A stretch of DNA of 18,295 nt from contig GG745341.1 in NCBI GenBank assembly GCA_000151295.1, forward strand, positions 1,116,008 to 1,134,302, in the 5' to 3' direction. The translations under genes and the position numbers were made by a program. Under the pieces are notes generated by a model. That model saw only the letters and a list, made by a program, of their open reading frames with translations. It was not told the origin of the DNA and did not search any database. Origin of the DNA: Allomyces macrogynus ATCC 38327 (Eukaryota > Blastocladiomycota > Blastocladiomycetes > Blastocladiales > Blastocladiaceae). Shown piece by piece: positions 10,201-18,295 of this stretch (its first letter is position 1; each line of letters begins with the position of its first letter).

Positions 10201-10574
10201 CCTGGGTCTGTAGCAAGAAAACAACGACGCGTACTTTGCGTCGGCGACATGACTCGCACGCCTATATTAGCGCCACCCACCCGCGGAAGAATAGAGGATA
10301 AGGGGTCAAACAATCGGAACAATCATTGTCGGACATGGCAGCAGGGACGGCAACCGCGCACCTGGCTCGTGCGCTTGCGGCGATCGAGGATCAAGGGCGG
10401 GCCTGGCGTGGCCACCGCGGGTGCGGGCGGTGCGGGCGTAGTATTGGGCGCGGCGGACATGGGCGTCGGAGTGCGCGGCGAGTCGGCCGACATGGAATAA
10501 GTCGAGGACGAGGGCGAAGGCCGGTCGTCGATGGCGAGGGTGCTACCGATGCTTGCGCTGCCCAGGGCGGCCAT
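7233..10574 (-). CDS. Zn2Cys6 fungal-specific transcription factor
   Basis: This is a sequence-specific nuclear transcription factor; target unknown. Seven exons: 10362-10574, 10235-10261, 10123-10155, 8957-9991, 8775-8871, 8546-8654 and 7233-8472. They splice in frame to 917 aa. The start has a strong context (ACCATGGCC). The cluster follows a basic RRKRTSQ segment: Cys 73, 76, 83, 89, 92 and 99, spacing C-x2-C-x6-C-x5-C-x2-C-x6-C, exactly the Gal4-type pattern. A low-complexity Ala/Pro linker with an Arg run follows. The fungal_trans/middle homology region starts near residue 305 (MLDIYFNTMHPWIPIL). It continues through GTALRIAQDLGLHLDL, WALAYAVDRMVSLLSGRP (449-466) and FVQMVKLMDITGKI, and includes the typical YLSAVVSLYRPL further on. 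The C-terminus is Ala/Pro-rich. Each splice choice restores a family-conserved motif, so the model is strong. The gene is divergent from the dehydrogenase at 11326. Confidence 0.94.
8473..8545 (-). other. TF intron 6
   Basis: 73 nt, donor GTACGT, acceptor CCACAG. It joins ...DSFFV to QMVKLMDITG across a split CAA codon, restoring a family-typical segment. Confidence 0.9.
8655..8774 (-). other. TF intron 5
   Basis: 120 nt, donor GTATTT, acceptor AACTAG, with an ACTGAC branch-like motif. It joins SGRPLM to FHDGDYF across a split TTC codon. Confidence 0.85.
8872..8956 (-). other. TF intron 4
   Basis: 85 nt, donor GTGCAT, acceptor ACCAG, phase 0. It joins LGLHLDLR to HVERCIPTWGKTWALAY. Without removal the frame stops at 8933. 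Confidence 0.85.
9992..10122 (-). other. TF intron 3
   Basis: 131 nt, donor GTACGC, acceptor ATCTAG, ACTAAT branch-like motif, phase 0. It joins PCRH to CLEFQLDCSY, completing the last two cysteines of the Zn cluster. Confidence 0.92.
10156..10234 (-). other. TF intron 2
   Basis: 79 nt, donor GTACGC, acceptor CACTAG, phase 0. It joins ACESCRRRK to VKCDGGLPCRH in the middle of the Zn cluster. Confidence 0.92.
10262..10361 (-). other. TF intron 1
   Basis: 100 nt, donor GTGCGC, acceptor ATATAG, phase 0. It joins RRKRTSQ to ACESCRRRK, the classic entry into a Zn2Cys6 cluster. Confidence 0.92.
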
Positions 10575-11325
10575 GGTTGGGCGGCAGCGAGTATGTTTTA
10601 GACGATAGAGATAAGAACAGGTTGCGGTCGGTCGCGAGCGGTCTTGATTTCGGTCAACGATCAACAAGTGGTCGCCGTCGACCGTAGTGCAAGAGAGGTG
10701 GAGCCGGACAGTTGGCGCCGTGGCGGTTGTTGTTCTTGCATCTTGCCATGCGCGAGACGCGCGCGAGACGATCGCCCAAAATCAGTCAGCAAACCAACGG
10801 CATTTCAACATGCGACAGTGCCACACCGTCGTCGAACCCTGGCTGCAGCTGCTGGTCGATATAAATAATGGATTTCCTCAACCGCGGCGTGCGCGTCGGT
10901 TGTGGTTGGCGGAGAGCCGGTGGCAGCTGTCAACGCTCAGGTCCCTTACTTGCGAACCATGGGATGAGCAAGGGATTCGTTCGTGCTGATGCCTGAATCT
11001 ATCGCCTGCGGCTCGCCACGGCATAACACCACGGTGGACAATATTCCTTCACTATTTGTCGATGAGTTCAGGCGAGTCGGCCAGCCGTCTGACAGTTCGA
11101 TCGCAACTAGAGCCTCATGAACTCACCGGTTGCACGCTCACCTCAGCATCCGTTCGCCACTCGTTGGCGCACCGAAAAATCGGCGCACTCGGTGAGGCCA
11201 TGCCCGCCGGAACACTCAAGTCAAGTATCAGAGCTTCATAAGAACGCGTCTCCCACGGCGCTTCCAGCGCTCACCAACCAACCGCGACAAATAGCCTCCC
11301 TGACACGTCCAACGACTTGTTCACA
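10575..11325. promoter_or_regulatory. Divergent promoter region between TF and dehydrogenase
   Basis: These 751 nt separate the two divergent start codons and should hold both promoters. No coding frame is supported. The one clear element is TATAAATA at 10860-10867, listed separately. I saw no clear Zn2Cys6 binding palindrome of CGG triplets, though the stretch was read by eye only. Confidence 0.55.
10860..10867 (+). promoter_or_regulatory. TATA-like box TATAAATA
   Basis: A perfect TATAAATA sits in GC-rich DNA, 459 nt upstream of the dehydrogenase ATG and 286 nt upstream of the TF start on the other strand. Its orientation favours the dehydrogenase, but the leader would be long. Confidence 0.35.
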
Positions 11326-12339
11326 ATGGGCAACGGCTTCTCCACCTCCGACATCCCCGACCTGAAGGGCAAGACGTTTCTCGTGACTGGCGCCAACAAG
11401 GGCATCGGGTACCAGACGGCCTTGCATCTCGCCAAGCACCATGCGCGCGTCATTTTCGCGTGCCGGAACGGCAAGAAGGCCAACATGGCCATGGCCAAGA
11501 TCCGCGAGACTCTTGCGCCCTACTCGCCGCAGCTCGAGTTTCTCGAACTCGACCTCAACTCGCTTGCGCAAGTCGCGAGTGCAGCACGGTCATTCGTTGA
11601 CAAGGGCGAGCAAATCGATGTGTTGATCAATAACGCTGGGATCATGGCCGTGCCGTACCGACTCACGCAGGACGGCATCGAGTCGCAGTTCGGGTGCAAC
11701 CACATGGGCCATTTCGTCTTCACGACGCTGCTCTTGCCGGCCATCAAAAGGGGGACCGGTCGCGTCGTGGTTCTCTCGTCGATTGCGCACAAGATGACCT
11801 ACAGTTTCGGGATCACCGACAAGCTCGAGCAAGTCTATGTCGACCCAGCCGCGCCCAAGCCCGCCGAGAACGGCGGCGCCAAGCACCCGTCTGAGGCCGT
11901 GTACACGGCCGCCAACGCATACGGCCAGTCCAAGCTCGCAAACCTGCTGTTTGCCAAGGCGCTCGCCGCGCGGCAGCCGAACCTGCACGTGTTTGCCGTG
12001 CATCCGGGGTACGTCGACACGGACCTGCAGCGCACGGGCATCAAAGACGCGTTTGGTGGGTTTGTCGCAACCCTGTCGGCGGCGCTCAGTACGGTCGCGG
12101 CCAAGAACCCCGTGAACGGCGCGCGCACGACGCTGGCGGCAGCCACGTCGCCCGAGCTCGACAACGAGACGGGGCTTTACTTGGTCCCGTACGGCAAAGT
12201 CGCGACGCCGAGCACGTTTGGGACCGACCCGGACATGCAGAAGCGGTTGTGGGAGATGAGCATGGAGTTGGTGCGCAGGATTTTGGGCGAGCAGATGGTC
12301 GCTGAAATTGAGCGCAACATGGCGAGGACCGTCGAGTAG
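11326..12339 (+). CDS. Short-chain dehydrogenase/reductase, retinol-dehydrogenase/WWOX-like
   Basis: This NAD(P)-dependent oxidoreductase has a classical Rossmann fold, 337 aa, in one exon. Visible motifs: cofactor loop TGANKGIG at residues 21-28, a basic Arg (ACRNGKKA) after the second strand that usually favours NADPH, NNAG at 102-105, GCNHMGHF with the structural Asn at 125, VLSSIAH with catalytic Ser near 152, Tyr199 and Lys203 in NAYGQSKLANLL, and HPGYVDTDL at 226-234. The NHxGHF and SSxAH forms are typical of the retinol dehydrogenase, WW-domain oxidoreductase and protochlorophyllide reductase-like group. The substrate cannot be told. The ATG at 11326 is used because the fold begins 15 residues later; upstream in-frame sequence starts only with a TTG. 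The N-terminus MGNGFST resembles an N-myristoylation signal. Length fits the family and nothing is missing. Confidence 0.95.
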   Translation: MGNGFSTSDIPDLKGKTFLVTGANKGIGYQTALHLAKHHARVIFACRNGKKANMAMAKIRETLAPYSPQLEFLELDLNSLAQVASAARSFVDKGEQIDVLINNAGIMAVPYRLTQDGIESQFGCNHMGHFVFTTLLLPAIKRGTGRVVVLSSIAHKMTYSFGITDKLEQVYVDPAAPKPAENGGAKHPSEAVYTAANAYGQSKLANLLFAKALAARQPNLHVFAVHPGYVDTDLQRTGIKDAFGGFVATLSAALSTVAAKNPVNGARTTLAAATSPELDNETGLYLVPYGKVATPSTFGTDPDMQKRLWEMSMELVRRILGEQMVAEIERNMARTVE

Positions 12340-12909
12340 ATTTGTCGATGGCGATTGCAGGGTCGCGAAGAAATCGACGCTGGTTCATGGCAAATGTCTC
12401 GTTCTTGCCCACAGTTCTTGGCCACCATTGACGGACTGACGGTCGGCACCAGCAAGGACGCCATTGCGTTGTGAGGATATGCGAGAGGGGACGGGTCACG
12501 TTCGGCGTTTAGCCCATGGCAACCAGGACCATCCCTTGGGTCCAAAAAGCAACGCTTCGCGTGCCAGCGCGTGATGTTGTCAACAGGTTGACGAAGGCCA
12601 CCTCAGCAGCACAGCGTGGCATGGCGCCAGGTCACATGAGTCAGCGTGACCAGACCACCACCGCCGAGCGCTTCTCCCGCTGACACGCGCGACGATCACG
12701 AACGTCGTCGTCGTTGTCGTCGTGCACCCCGCCCGCCCGTGATCGCGTCCGACCCGCAACGCAACGGAACTGCCCGCATATCGGTCTGACCCGATCCGCG
12801 TCCCTGAGCCGCTAATCCCACGACTCGCGTCGCGCGCCTGCTCTCCCCCCCCTTTACCGAGAGTCCCTGCGCCCCACACGAGTCTCTACCCAGACCCACC
12901 GGCCCAATC
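12340..12909. other. Intergenic region upstream of eIF3c
   Basis: It should hold the dehydrogenase 3' end and the eIF3c promoter. No supported gene is seen. A short perfect inverted repeat, GTCAAC-AG-GTTGAC, lies at 12579-12592. The last 80 nt before the eIF3c ATG are C-rich, as is common in leaders of highly expressed genes. Confidence 0.5.
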
Positions 12910-15510
12910 ATGTCGTCGCGCAAAAACACCGCGCGCGTGCGCCCCGCCGCCTCCGACTCGGACGACTCGGACTCGTCTGACGACGACCAACAGCAGGGCG
13001 GTGGCTTCTTTGCGTCGCGCCCCGCCACGGCCAAGATCACCAAGTCCAAGTGGCTCGCGTTCCGCGGCGGCGACGAGACGACCTCCGACGAGGACAGTGA
13101 CACGTCGACCGACGAGGACACGTCCGAGGATGAGAGCGAGGAGGAGTCGTCGGAGGACGAGTCGTCGGACGAGTCGGACGCCGAAGCCGCCAAGCCCGCG
13201 GCTGCCGCACCGGCCAAGCCCGCACACCGGTTCATGAAGGACCCGGCGGTTGCAGCTGGCAAGAAGCCCGCGGCCGCGTCGTCGTCCGACGAGGACTCGA
13301 GCGACATGTTTCCGTCCGACTCGGACGAGTCGTCGTCGGATGAGTCGTCCGAGGACGTACGTACTCCTTTATCGCCGCAAGGACATTGATTCTATTGGAT
13401 CATGCGCTGATTGGATTGCCGTGATCATTTCCAGGAGCGCCCCAAGGACCTCAACCAGCGCCGCGCGCGCTGGCTCAAGGACGACGTGGTCGTCAAGAAG
13501 CCGCTCACCCCGAAACCCACTCCCGCTGCGGCCGCTGCCGCTGCTGCTCAGCCCGCGGCCGGTGCCAAGCGCGCGCTCGAGACGCCGACGCCCGACGCCG
13601 GTGCCGAGGACGAGGGTTTCGTCAAGGTCGGTGCCAAGGACGAGAAGAAGCAGCAGGATGCCGTCTCGGCGCTGCTCGGCGGCGACGTGGCCCCCGCCAA
13701 CGTCTTGGAAAAGCTGTCGGACGTGATCATTGCCCGCGGTAAGAAGGGCACGTCGCGCGAGACGATTGTGCTTGCGCTCGACCGGCTGTTTGAGGTGGCG
13801 CCGCTGCCGTTCCAGCAGGCCAAGATTTTGCTGTCGCTTGTCTCATGCCATTTCGATTACCCAAGTTCGGCGCACAACCACCTGCCTGTGCACCAGTGGA
13901 AGCAGGCCATGGCTGCGATCACGCAGCTGCTCGACTTGTTCGACGCGCACCCGACGGTCGTGCTGCGCGAGGACGTGGACGAGGAGGACGACGAGACGGT
14001 CGCTGCGGCCATCAAGGAGCAGGGCGAGACGGCGGCGCCGCTGCGCGTGCGCGGCAACCTTGCGGCCCAGGTCGACCGACTCTACGAAGAGTACTTCAAG
14101 ATCCTGCAGGCCATGGACATGCAGACGCCCGAGTTTGCCGAGCGCCTGCGCGACGACGTTGTTGCCTATGTGGTTTTGCTGCGCACCGAGTCGTATGTTC
14201 TGCGCATCGACGACGCCGCGGCGCTGCAGCGCGTGCGCCTGCGGCGCGTCGAGCTCGTGCACGCGCGGCCCGACGCGGTCCAGGCCAAGGTCGACCAGTA
14301 CGTCCGTGCGCGGCACGCGAACGTCGCCGACCTGACGCTGGCCACGGTCCCGGACCTGTGCGCCTACCTCTACCAGCACGCGTCGGACCGCACGCGCACG
14401 CGCGCCGTGCTCTGCCACGTCTACCACCACGCACTGCACTGCCGGTACTACCAGGCGCGCGACATGGTGCTCATGTCCGGCCTGCAAGAGTCGATTCGTA
14501 TGGCCGATGTCCCGACGCAGGCGCTCTACAACCGCGCGCTCGTGCAAATGGGGCTCTCGGCGTTCCGTCTGGGGCTGCTCAAGGAGGCGCACACGGCGCT
14601 GCACGAGATCCTCACCACGGGTTACGCGCGCGAACTGCTTGCCGGGATCTCGGCGCAGGGTGCGGCCGCGACCACGGCCACGGGCCCGGGGCTCGCCGTG
14701 AACATGGAGCTCGTTGAGGCCGCCTACCAGACGGCGTCGATGCTGCTCGAGGTGCCCTACATGGCGGCGAACCCGCACGACCAAGGCCGCCGCCGCGTGT
14801 TGTCGAAGACGTTCCGCCGCATGCTTGAGGCCAATGAGCGCAACCTGTTCCAGGGCCCGCCCGAGAACACGCGCGACCATATCATGGCGGCCGCGCGCGT
14901 AATGTTCACGGGCGAGTGGAAGCAGGCCTATGCGTACCTGACGGCCGTGCGTGTCTGGAGCTACCTGCCCGACGCGCAGGGGGTCAAGGCGATGCTGCGC
15001 ACCAAGGTCCAAGAAGCCGCACTCGCGACCTGGGTTCACCAGACGGCGACGCAGGCGACGTCGCTCAGTGTCCCGCACTTGGCGGCCACGTTTGAGCTGC
15101 CGGAGGCGCGCGTCACGGCGCTCGTCACGCAAATGATTGCCGGCGGCGACCTGGCCGGCGCCAAGTTGGACGGCGTCAACGGGATCGTGCTCGTCACGCC
15201 GCCGCTCACCAAGGTGCAGTGGCTCTCGCACGCGCTCACCGACAAGCTGCTGCACATGGCCGACAACCAGGACAAGATCCTCGATGCGCGCGCACAGCAG
15301 CACCAGAAGAAGCAGCACGGTGACGACCGCGGTGGTCGTGGTGAGGGCCGTCGCGGTGGGTACCAGGGTGGGCGTGGCGGCCGCGGCGGCCGCGGTGGGA
15401 ACCGTGGTGGCAATCGCAGCGGTGGCAGCAACCGCACGTACGAGAAGAAGAACTACAACGACAACAACAGCAACCGGAATGTGGCCGCGGCGGCCAGCGG
15501 CGACAACTAA
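12910..15510 (+). CDS. NIP1: Eukaryotic translation initiation factor 3 subunit C
   Basis: This is the core eIF3 subunit that scaffolds the complex on the 40S ribosome and contacts eIF1 and eIF5 during start-codon selection; cytosolic. Exon 1 is 12910-13356 and exon 2 is 13435-15510, both phase 0 at the junction, giving 840 aa, near the usual fungal size. The N-terminus is a long Ser/Asp/Glu acidic region, typical of Nip1, interrupted by KSKWLAFRGG. After the intron comes ERPKDLNQRRARWL, a conserved eIF3c segment. The helical eIF3c core follows (SAHNHLPVHQWKQA and the long body), then a PCI domain with its winged-helix part at about residues 671-737 (LATWVHQTATQATSLSVPHL). The last 60 residues are rich in RGG repeats followed by Asn/Tyr/Lys, suggesting an added RNA-binding tail. 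The start is the first ATG, directly preceding the acidic region. Confidence 0.96.
13357..13434 (+). other. eIF3c intron
   Basis: 78 nt, donor GTACGT after GAC, acceptor TTTCCAG, with a GCTGAT branch-like motif. Length is a multiple of three but an in-frame TGA at 13387-13389 rules out retention. Confidence 0.93.
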
Positions 15511-16310
15511 GTGCTCACCAGGTGTCGCTGCCCCGTCTTTTGATTTTGTTGCGCGCCCTGCCTTCTTTCTTCCCCCGTTGCGTGTCGCGTTCCCAGCGTT
15601 CTGATCGTGTTGGCCGAGGTTGGTGCTGAACATTTGGTTTCTTGTTTTTTCTTGGTCGGTTGGTCTTGGTGCAACTTTCGGCGCACGCCATGTCGCTGTT
15701 TGATCCATGTTTGGTTGCGGTTGCGTATTTTTTCGGGAATGAAGGGAAGATGAGATGATCACGCGCATTGGATGGGCGTGGCAGGGAGAACCGCAAGGCA
15801 GCGAAGCAAGCGCGTTTTCTGGCTGTTTTGTGGGCCCCCCACCTCCACCAACCACCTCGGCCAGCCGCGCCACTGACGACGCGGTGGACCTGCCAGCTGG
15901 CCGCGCGCCGATCCACGACACCACCACCGCGACCTCGCTGTTGCACGACTGCCGCGCGCGCCGCCTCTGCTCGCTCTCGCCGCGCAACTCCCCGCATTCG
16001 GCCACGCGCACCGGCCGCCACCCGTCGTCGCCGGCGTCCGCTCGCCATCCAGCTCACTCGGCCCCAAGGGCCGCCCCCCCACCCCATCACCGACGTCGAC
16101 TCGATCGAGCGCGCGTCGATTCTACCCTCCTTGTCTCTCGTCCGCTTCAGTCCCACGGATCCCCGCGTCCGGCCTCCCGCGCCCGCCGCCACCATCACGC
16201 TGCCGTCGCGCCTGTCGTTCCTGTGGCCGCGTCGGTCGTCCTCGCACGCGCGCTCCGTCTCGCCCGCCGCCCCGCCGCTTGCGCACGCCGCCGTCACCGT
16301 CGTTCACGCC
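15511..16310. other. Intergenic region between eIF3c and the deubiquitinase
   Basis: The first 250 nt are T-rich and look like the eIF3c 3' UTR. From about 15830 the sequence becomes C-rich and GC-rich and should be the promoter and leader of the next gene. Open frames here come from base composition. No gene is supported. Confidence 0.55.
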
Positions 16311-18295
16311 ATGCACACGCCCGAGCCGCTCTCGGCGAGCCCGGACGCGCCGCCGCGGTCGCCCAACCATGCCGCCGTCGGTCTTGCCGGCGGTGACAAG
16401 GTACAGCACCTGCGGCGTAACGCGATTGGGGGTGGAGACTGACCTACAAACGCGCTTCGATTAGGATCTGGCCCCGGCCACGCCGCCCCGCGACCGCACC
16501 GCGTCGCACGAGTCGACAGGATCAATCGGTACGCGGCGGTCGTTCCCTTCGATGCCGCGGTGCTGCGGACAGTCTACTCACGACGGGATCCCTTGAATAG
16601 AGGTTACGCATCCGGATAACTGTACGTTTGTGCCGTCGGAACACGTCCCTTGATGTTTCTCGAGCGCGGCGCGCGCGCGTGAGCGGTGCCCACAGCTCGA
16701 GCTAACGACTTTCCCGGACGCCACATACAGACCTGACCAAGGCCGCCAAGATGCTCGACGATCTCGGCAGCAATTATAAGCCCGTCGAGACGGCCGACAT
16801 TGTCTGGAATATCGAGTCGTGGGCCAAGCTGCGGACCGAGAACCGCGTCACGAGCCCGCCCATCACGCTGGGCGGCCGCCAATGGTACGGTTGAACGCGC
16901 TCGAAGCTGTGCCAGCCTTCTCCCCCTCAAATCTCTGACAAAAGCTCCCCGACGATCCCAGGCGTATTCTCTGCTTCCCGAATGGCAACAATGCCGACAA
17001 GGTGGCGCTTTACGTGATGCTCGACGACTGGGAGGGCCGCACGCCCGCGCAGGCGATTCCGGCCGACTTTGTGCTCGGCATGGTGCACCCGGACAACGAC
17101 ACGCCGTGCCACTTCCAGTACTCGAACCACCGGTTAGCCGAGATCGAGCTCGACTAGGGGGATCCACGCATTTGTCGCCTTGGCCTCGCTCGGCCAGTAC
17201 GTGCACCAGGACCGCACGCTGCTGTTTGCGCGCATTCGCGTGCTCGAGGACGAGACGGGCGTGCTCTTCCACTCGTTCAAGGACTACCATTCCAAGACGG
17301 TCACGGGCCACGTTGGGCTCAAGAACCAGGGCGCGACTTGCTACATGAACTCGATCCTGCAAAGCCTGTTCTGCACCAACTATTTCCGCAAGGCCGTCTA
17401 CCAGATCCCGCTGCCCAAGGACGACGAACACGCGTCGAAATCCGTGACGCTCTCGCTGCAGCGGCTCTTCTACTTTATGCAGACGTCCGACGACGCTGTC
17501 GAGACCAACGAGCTCACCAAGTCGTTTGGGTGGAACACGGTTGATGCGTTTGCGCAGCACGACGTGCAAGAGTTTCTGCGCGTGCTCACCGACAATCTCG
17601 AAGAGAAGATGAAGGGCACGCCCGCCGACGGCATGATTCAGCGGCTGTTTGTCGGGCAAATGAAGTCGTATATTAAGTGCGTCAACGTCGACTACGAGTC
17701 GTCGCGCACCGAGGATTTTTACGACATTCAGCTCAACGTCAAGGGCATGCCCACCGTCTACGACTCGTTCCGCGACTACATCCAGGTGGAGACGCTCGAG
17801 GGCGAGAACAAGTATATGGCCGAGGGGTACGGCCTGCAGGACGCGAAGAAGGGGGTCGTCTTCACCAAGTTCCCGTCGGTCCTGCACTTGCAGCTCAAGC
17901 GGTTCGAGTACGACTTTATGCGCGACCAAATGGTCAAAATCAACGACCGGTACGAGTTCCCGCTCGACCTCGACCTCGACGAGTTCTTGGTCCCGCCGAC
18001 GCCCGCCGAGGGCGAGGAGGAGGTCGATGTCCCGCCGCCGGGTCCGCAAAAGTACCACCTGCACGGCGTGCTCGTGCATTCCGGCTCCGTCGACGGCGGC
18101 CACTACTGCGCGTTCATTCGCCCGCGGCGCGAGAACAAGTGGTACAAGTTTGACGACGACCGCGTCGTGCCCGTCACGCTCAAGGAAGTGCTCGACGACA
18201 ATTTCGGCGGCGAGTACCCCGCGGCCAAGCGCCCCGGGCTCGGCGGTGCCGCGCCGCCGCGCCATGGGCATGGTGCACAAGCGGTTTCACCAACG
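16311..18295 (+). CDS. UBP15: MATH-domain ubiquitin-specific protease, USP7/Ubp15 family (3' partial)
   Basis: A cysteine protease that removes ubiquitin from proteins. Exons: 16311-16400, 16465-16528, 16731-16884 and 16962 to the right edge. A disordered N-terminus precedes a MATH/TRAF-like domain (about residues 55-195: VWNIESWAKL, QWRILCFPNGN, CHFQYSNHR). The USP catalytic domain follows: Cys229 in GLKNQGATCYMNS, His483 in GSVDGGHYCAF and Asp500 in WYKFDDDR. All three triad residues are present. The usual C-terminal ubiquitin-like domains lie beyond the window. The frame breaks at 17155-17157. There TAG follows IELD; omitting A17156 restores DWGIHAF, which matches the family's conserved DWG. 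A second disturbance lies after about 18225, where the expected KRFTN-like segment is spread over other frames. The start is chosen because the only in-frame upstream ATG (15768) lies far back, just past the eIF3c 3' UTR. Confidence 0.92.
16401..16464 (+). other. Deubiquitinase intron 1
   Basis: 64 nt, donor GTACAG, branch motif CTGAC, acceptor GATTAG, phase 0. It joins GLAGGDK to DLAPATPP. Confidence 0.75.
16529..16730 (+). other. Deubiquitinase intron 2
   Basis: 202 nt, donor GTACGC, branch motif GCTAAC, acceptor CATACAG. It splits a GAC codon (G|AC) and joins STGSI to DLTKAAKMLDD. It is the longest well-supported intron in the window. Confidence 0.75.
16885..16961 (+). other. Deubiquitinase intron 3
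   Basis: 77 nt, donor GTACGG, branch motif CTGAC, acceptor ATCCCAG. Removal rebuilds a TGG codon and the MATH-domain motif GGRQWRILCFPNGN. Confidence 0.93.

Noticed and set aside
12579..12592. Perfect inverted repeat GTCAAC-AG-GTTGAC between dehydrogenase and eIF3c
   Set aside because: It is too short to form a stable hairpin or mark a mobile element, and there is no matching copy or adjoining structure. A similar small repeat at 5104-5120 suggests these are chance occurrences.
13843..16011. A 722-aa open frame on the minus strand opposite eIF3c
   Set aside because: It mirrors a confidently identified gene and has Arg/Val/Ala-rich content typical of antisense frames in GC-rich codon-biased DNA. 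No known domain is seen.
16604..18280. A 558-aa open frame on the minus strand opposite the deubiquitinase
   Set aside because: The plus strand encodes clear MATH and USP motifs. The antisense frame runs through the introns and has no recognisable protein signature.

Overview
The window looks like nuclear DNA from a GC-rich fungus. Four things point there. One gene is a Zn2Cys6 transcription factor with the fungal-specific middle homology region. Two others are eukaryotic housekeeping genes, eIF3c and a USP7/Ubp15 deubiquitinase. All well-supported introns are short (64-202 nt) with GT-AG borders, and several carry a CTGAC/CTAAC branch motif. The coding regions have strongly G/C-ending codons and Ala/Pro-rich linkers. 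I cannot place the species. A blastocladiomycete or other early-diverging lineage is only a guess from base composition and Ala/Pro-rich proteins.

Layout, left to right. (1) 1-2036, plus: a RanBP2-type zinc-finger protein with three fingers, cut at the left edge, whose frame changes three times. (2) 2570-4614, minus: an unrecognised proline/alanine-rich protein of about 630 aa built from two exons; it converges on gene 1. (3) About 4615-7232: 2.6 kb with no supported gene, less GC-rich from about 5400. (4) 7233-10574, minus: a seven-exon Zn2Cys6 transcription factor of 917 aa, whose DNA-binding cluster is spread over four exons, two of them only 27 and 33 nt. (5) 11326-12339, plus: an intronless short-chain dehydrogenase/reductase with an N-myristoylation-like start, divergent from the transcription factor. 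(6) 12910-15510, plus: eIF3c (Nip1), two exons, 840 aa. (7) 16311 to the right edge, plus: a MATH-USP deubiquitinase of the USP7/Ubp15 family, four exons, 3' partial, with an in-frame TAG/frame change at 17155 inside a conserved stretch.

The genes do not form one pathway. eIF3c acts in translation initiation and Ubp15/USP7 in ubiquitin removal. The transcription factor and dehydrogenase share a 751-nt divergent intergenic region and might be a regulator-target pair, but nothing in the sequence proves it. I found no rRNA, tRNA, CRISPR array, transposon or obvious horizontally acquired element. The points most worth checking are the micro-exon splitting of the Zn cluster, the unusual GTACG-type donor consensus, the frame break in the USP7 homologue, and the possible lipidated dehydrogenase.
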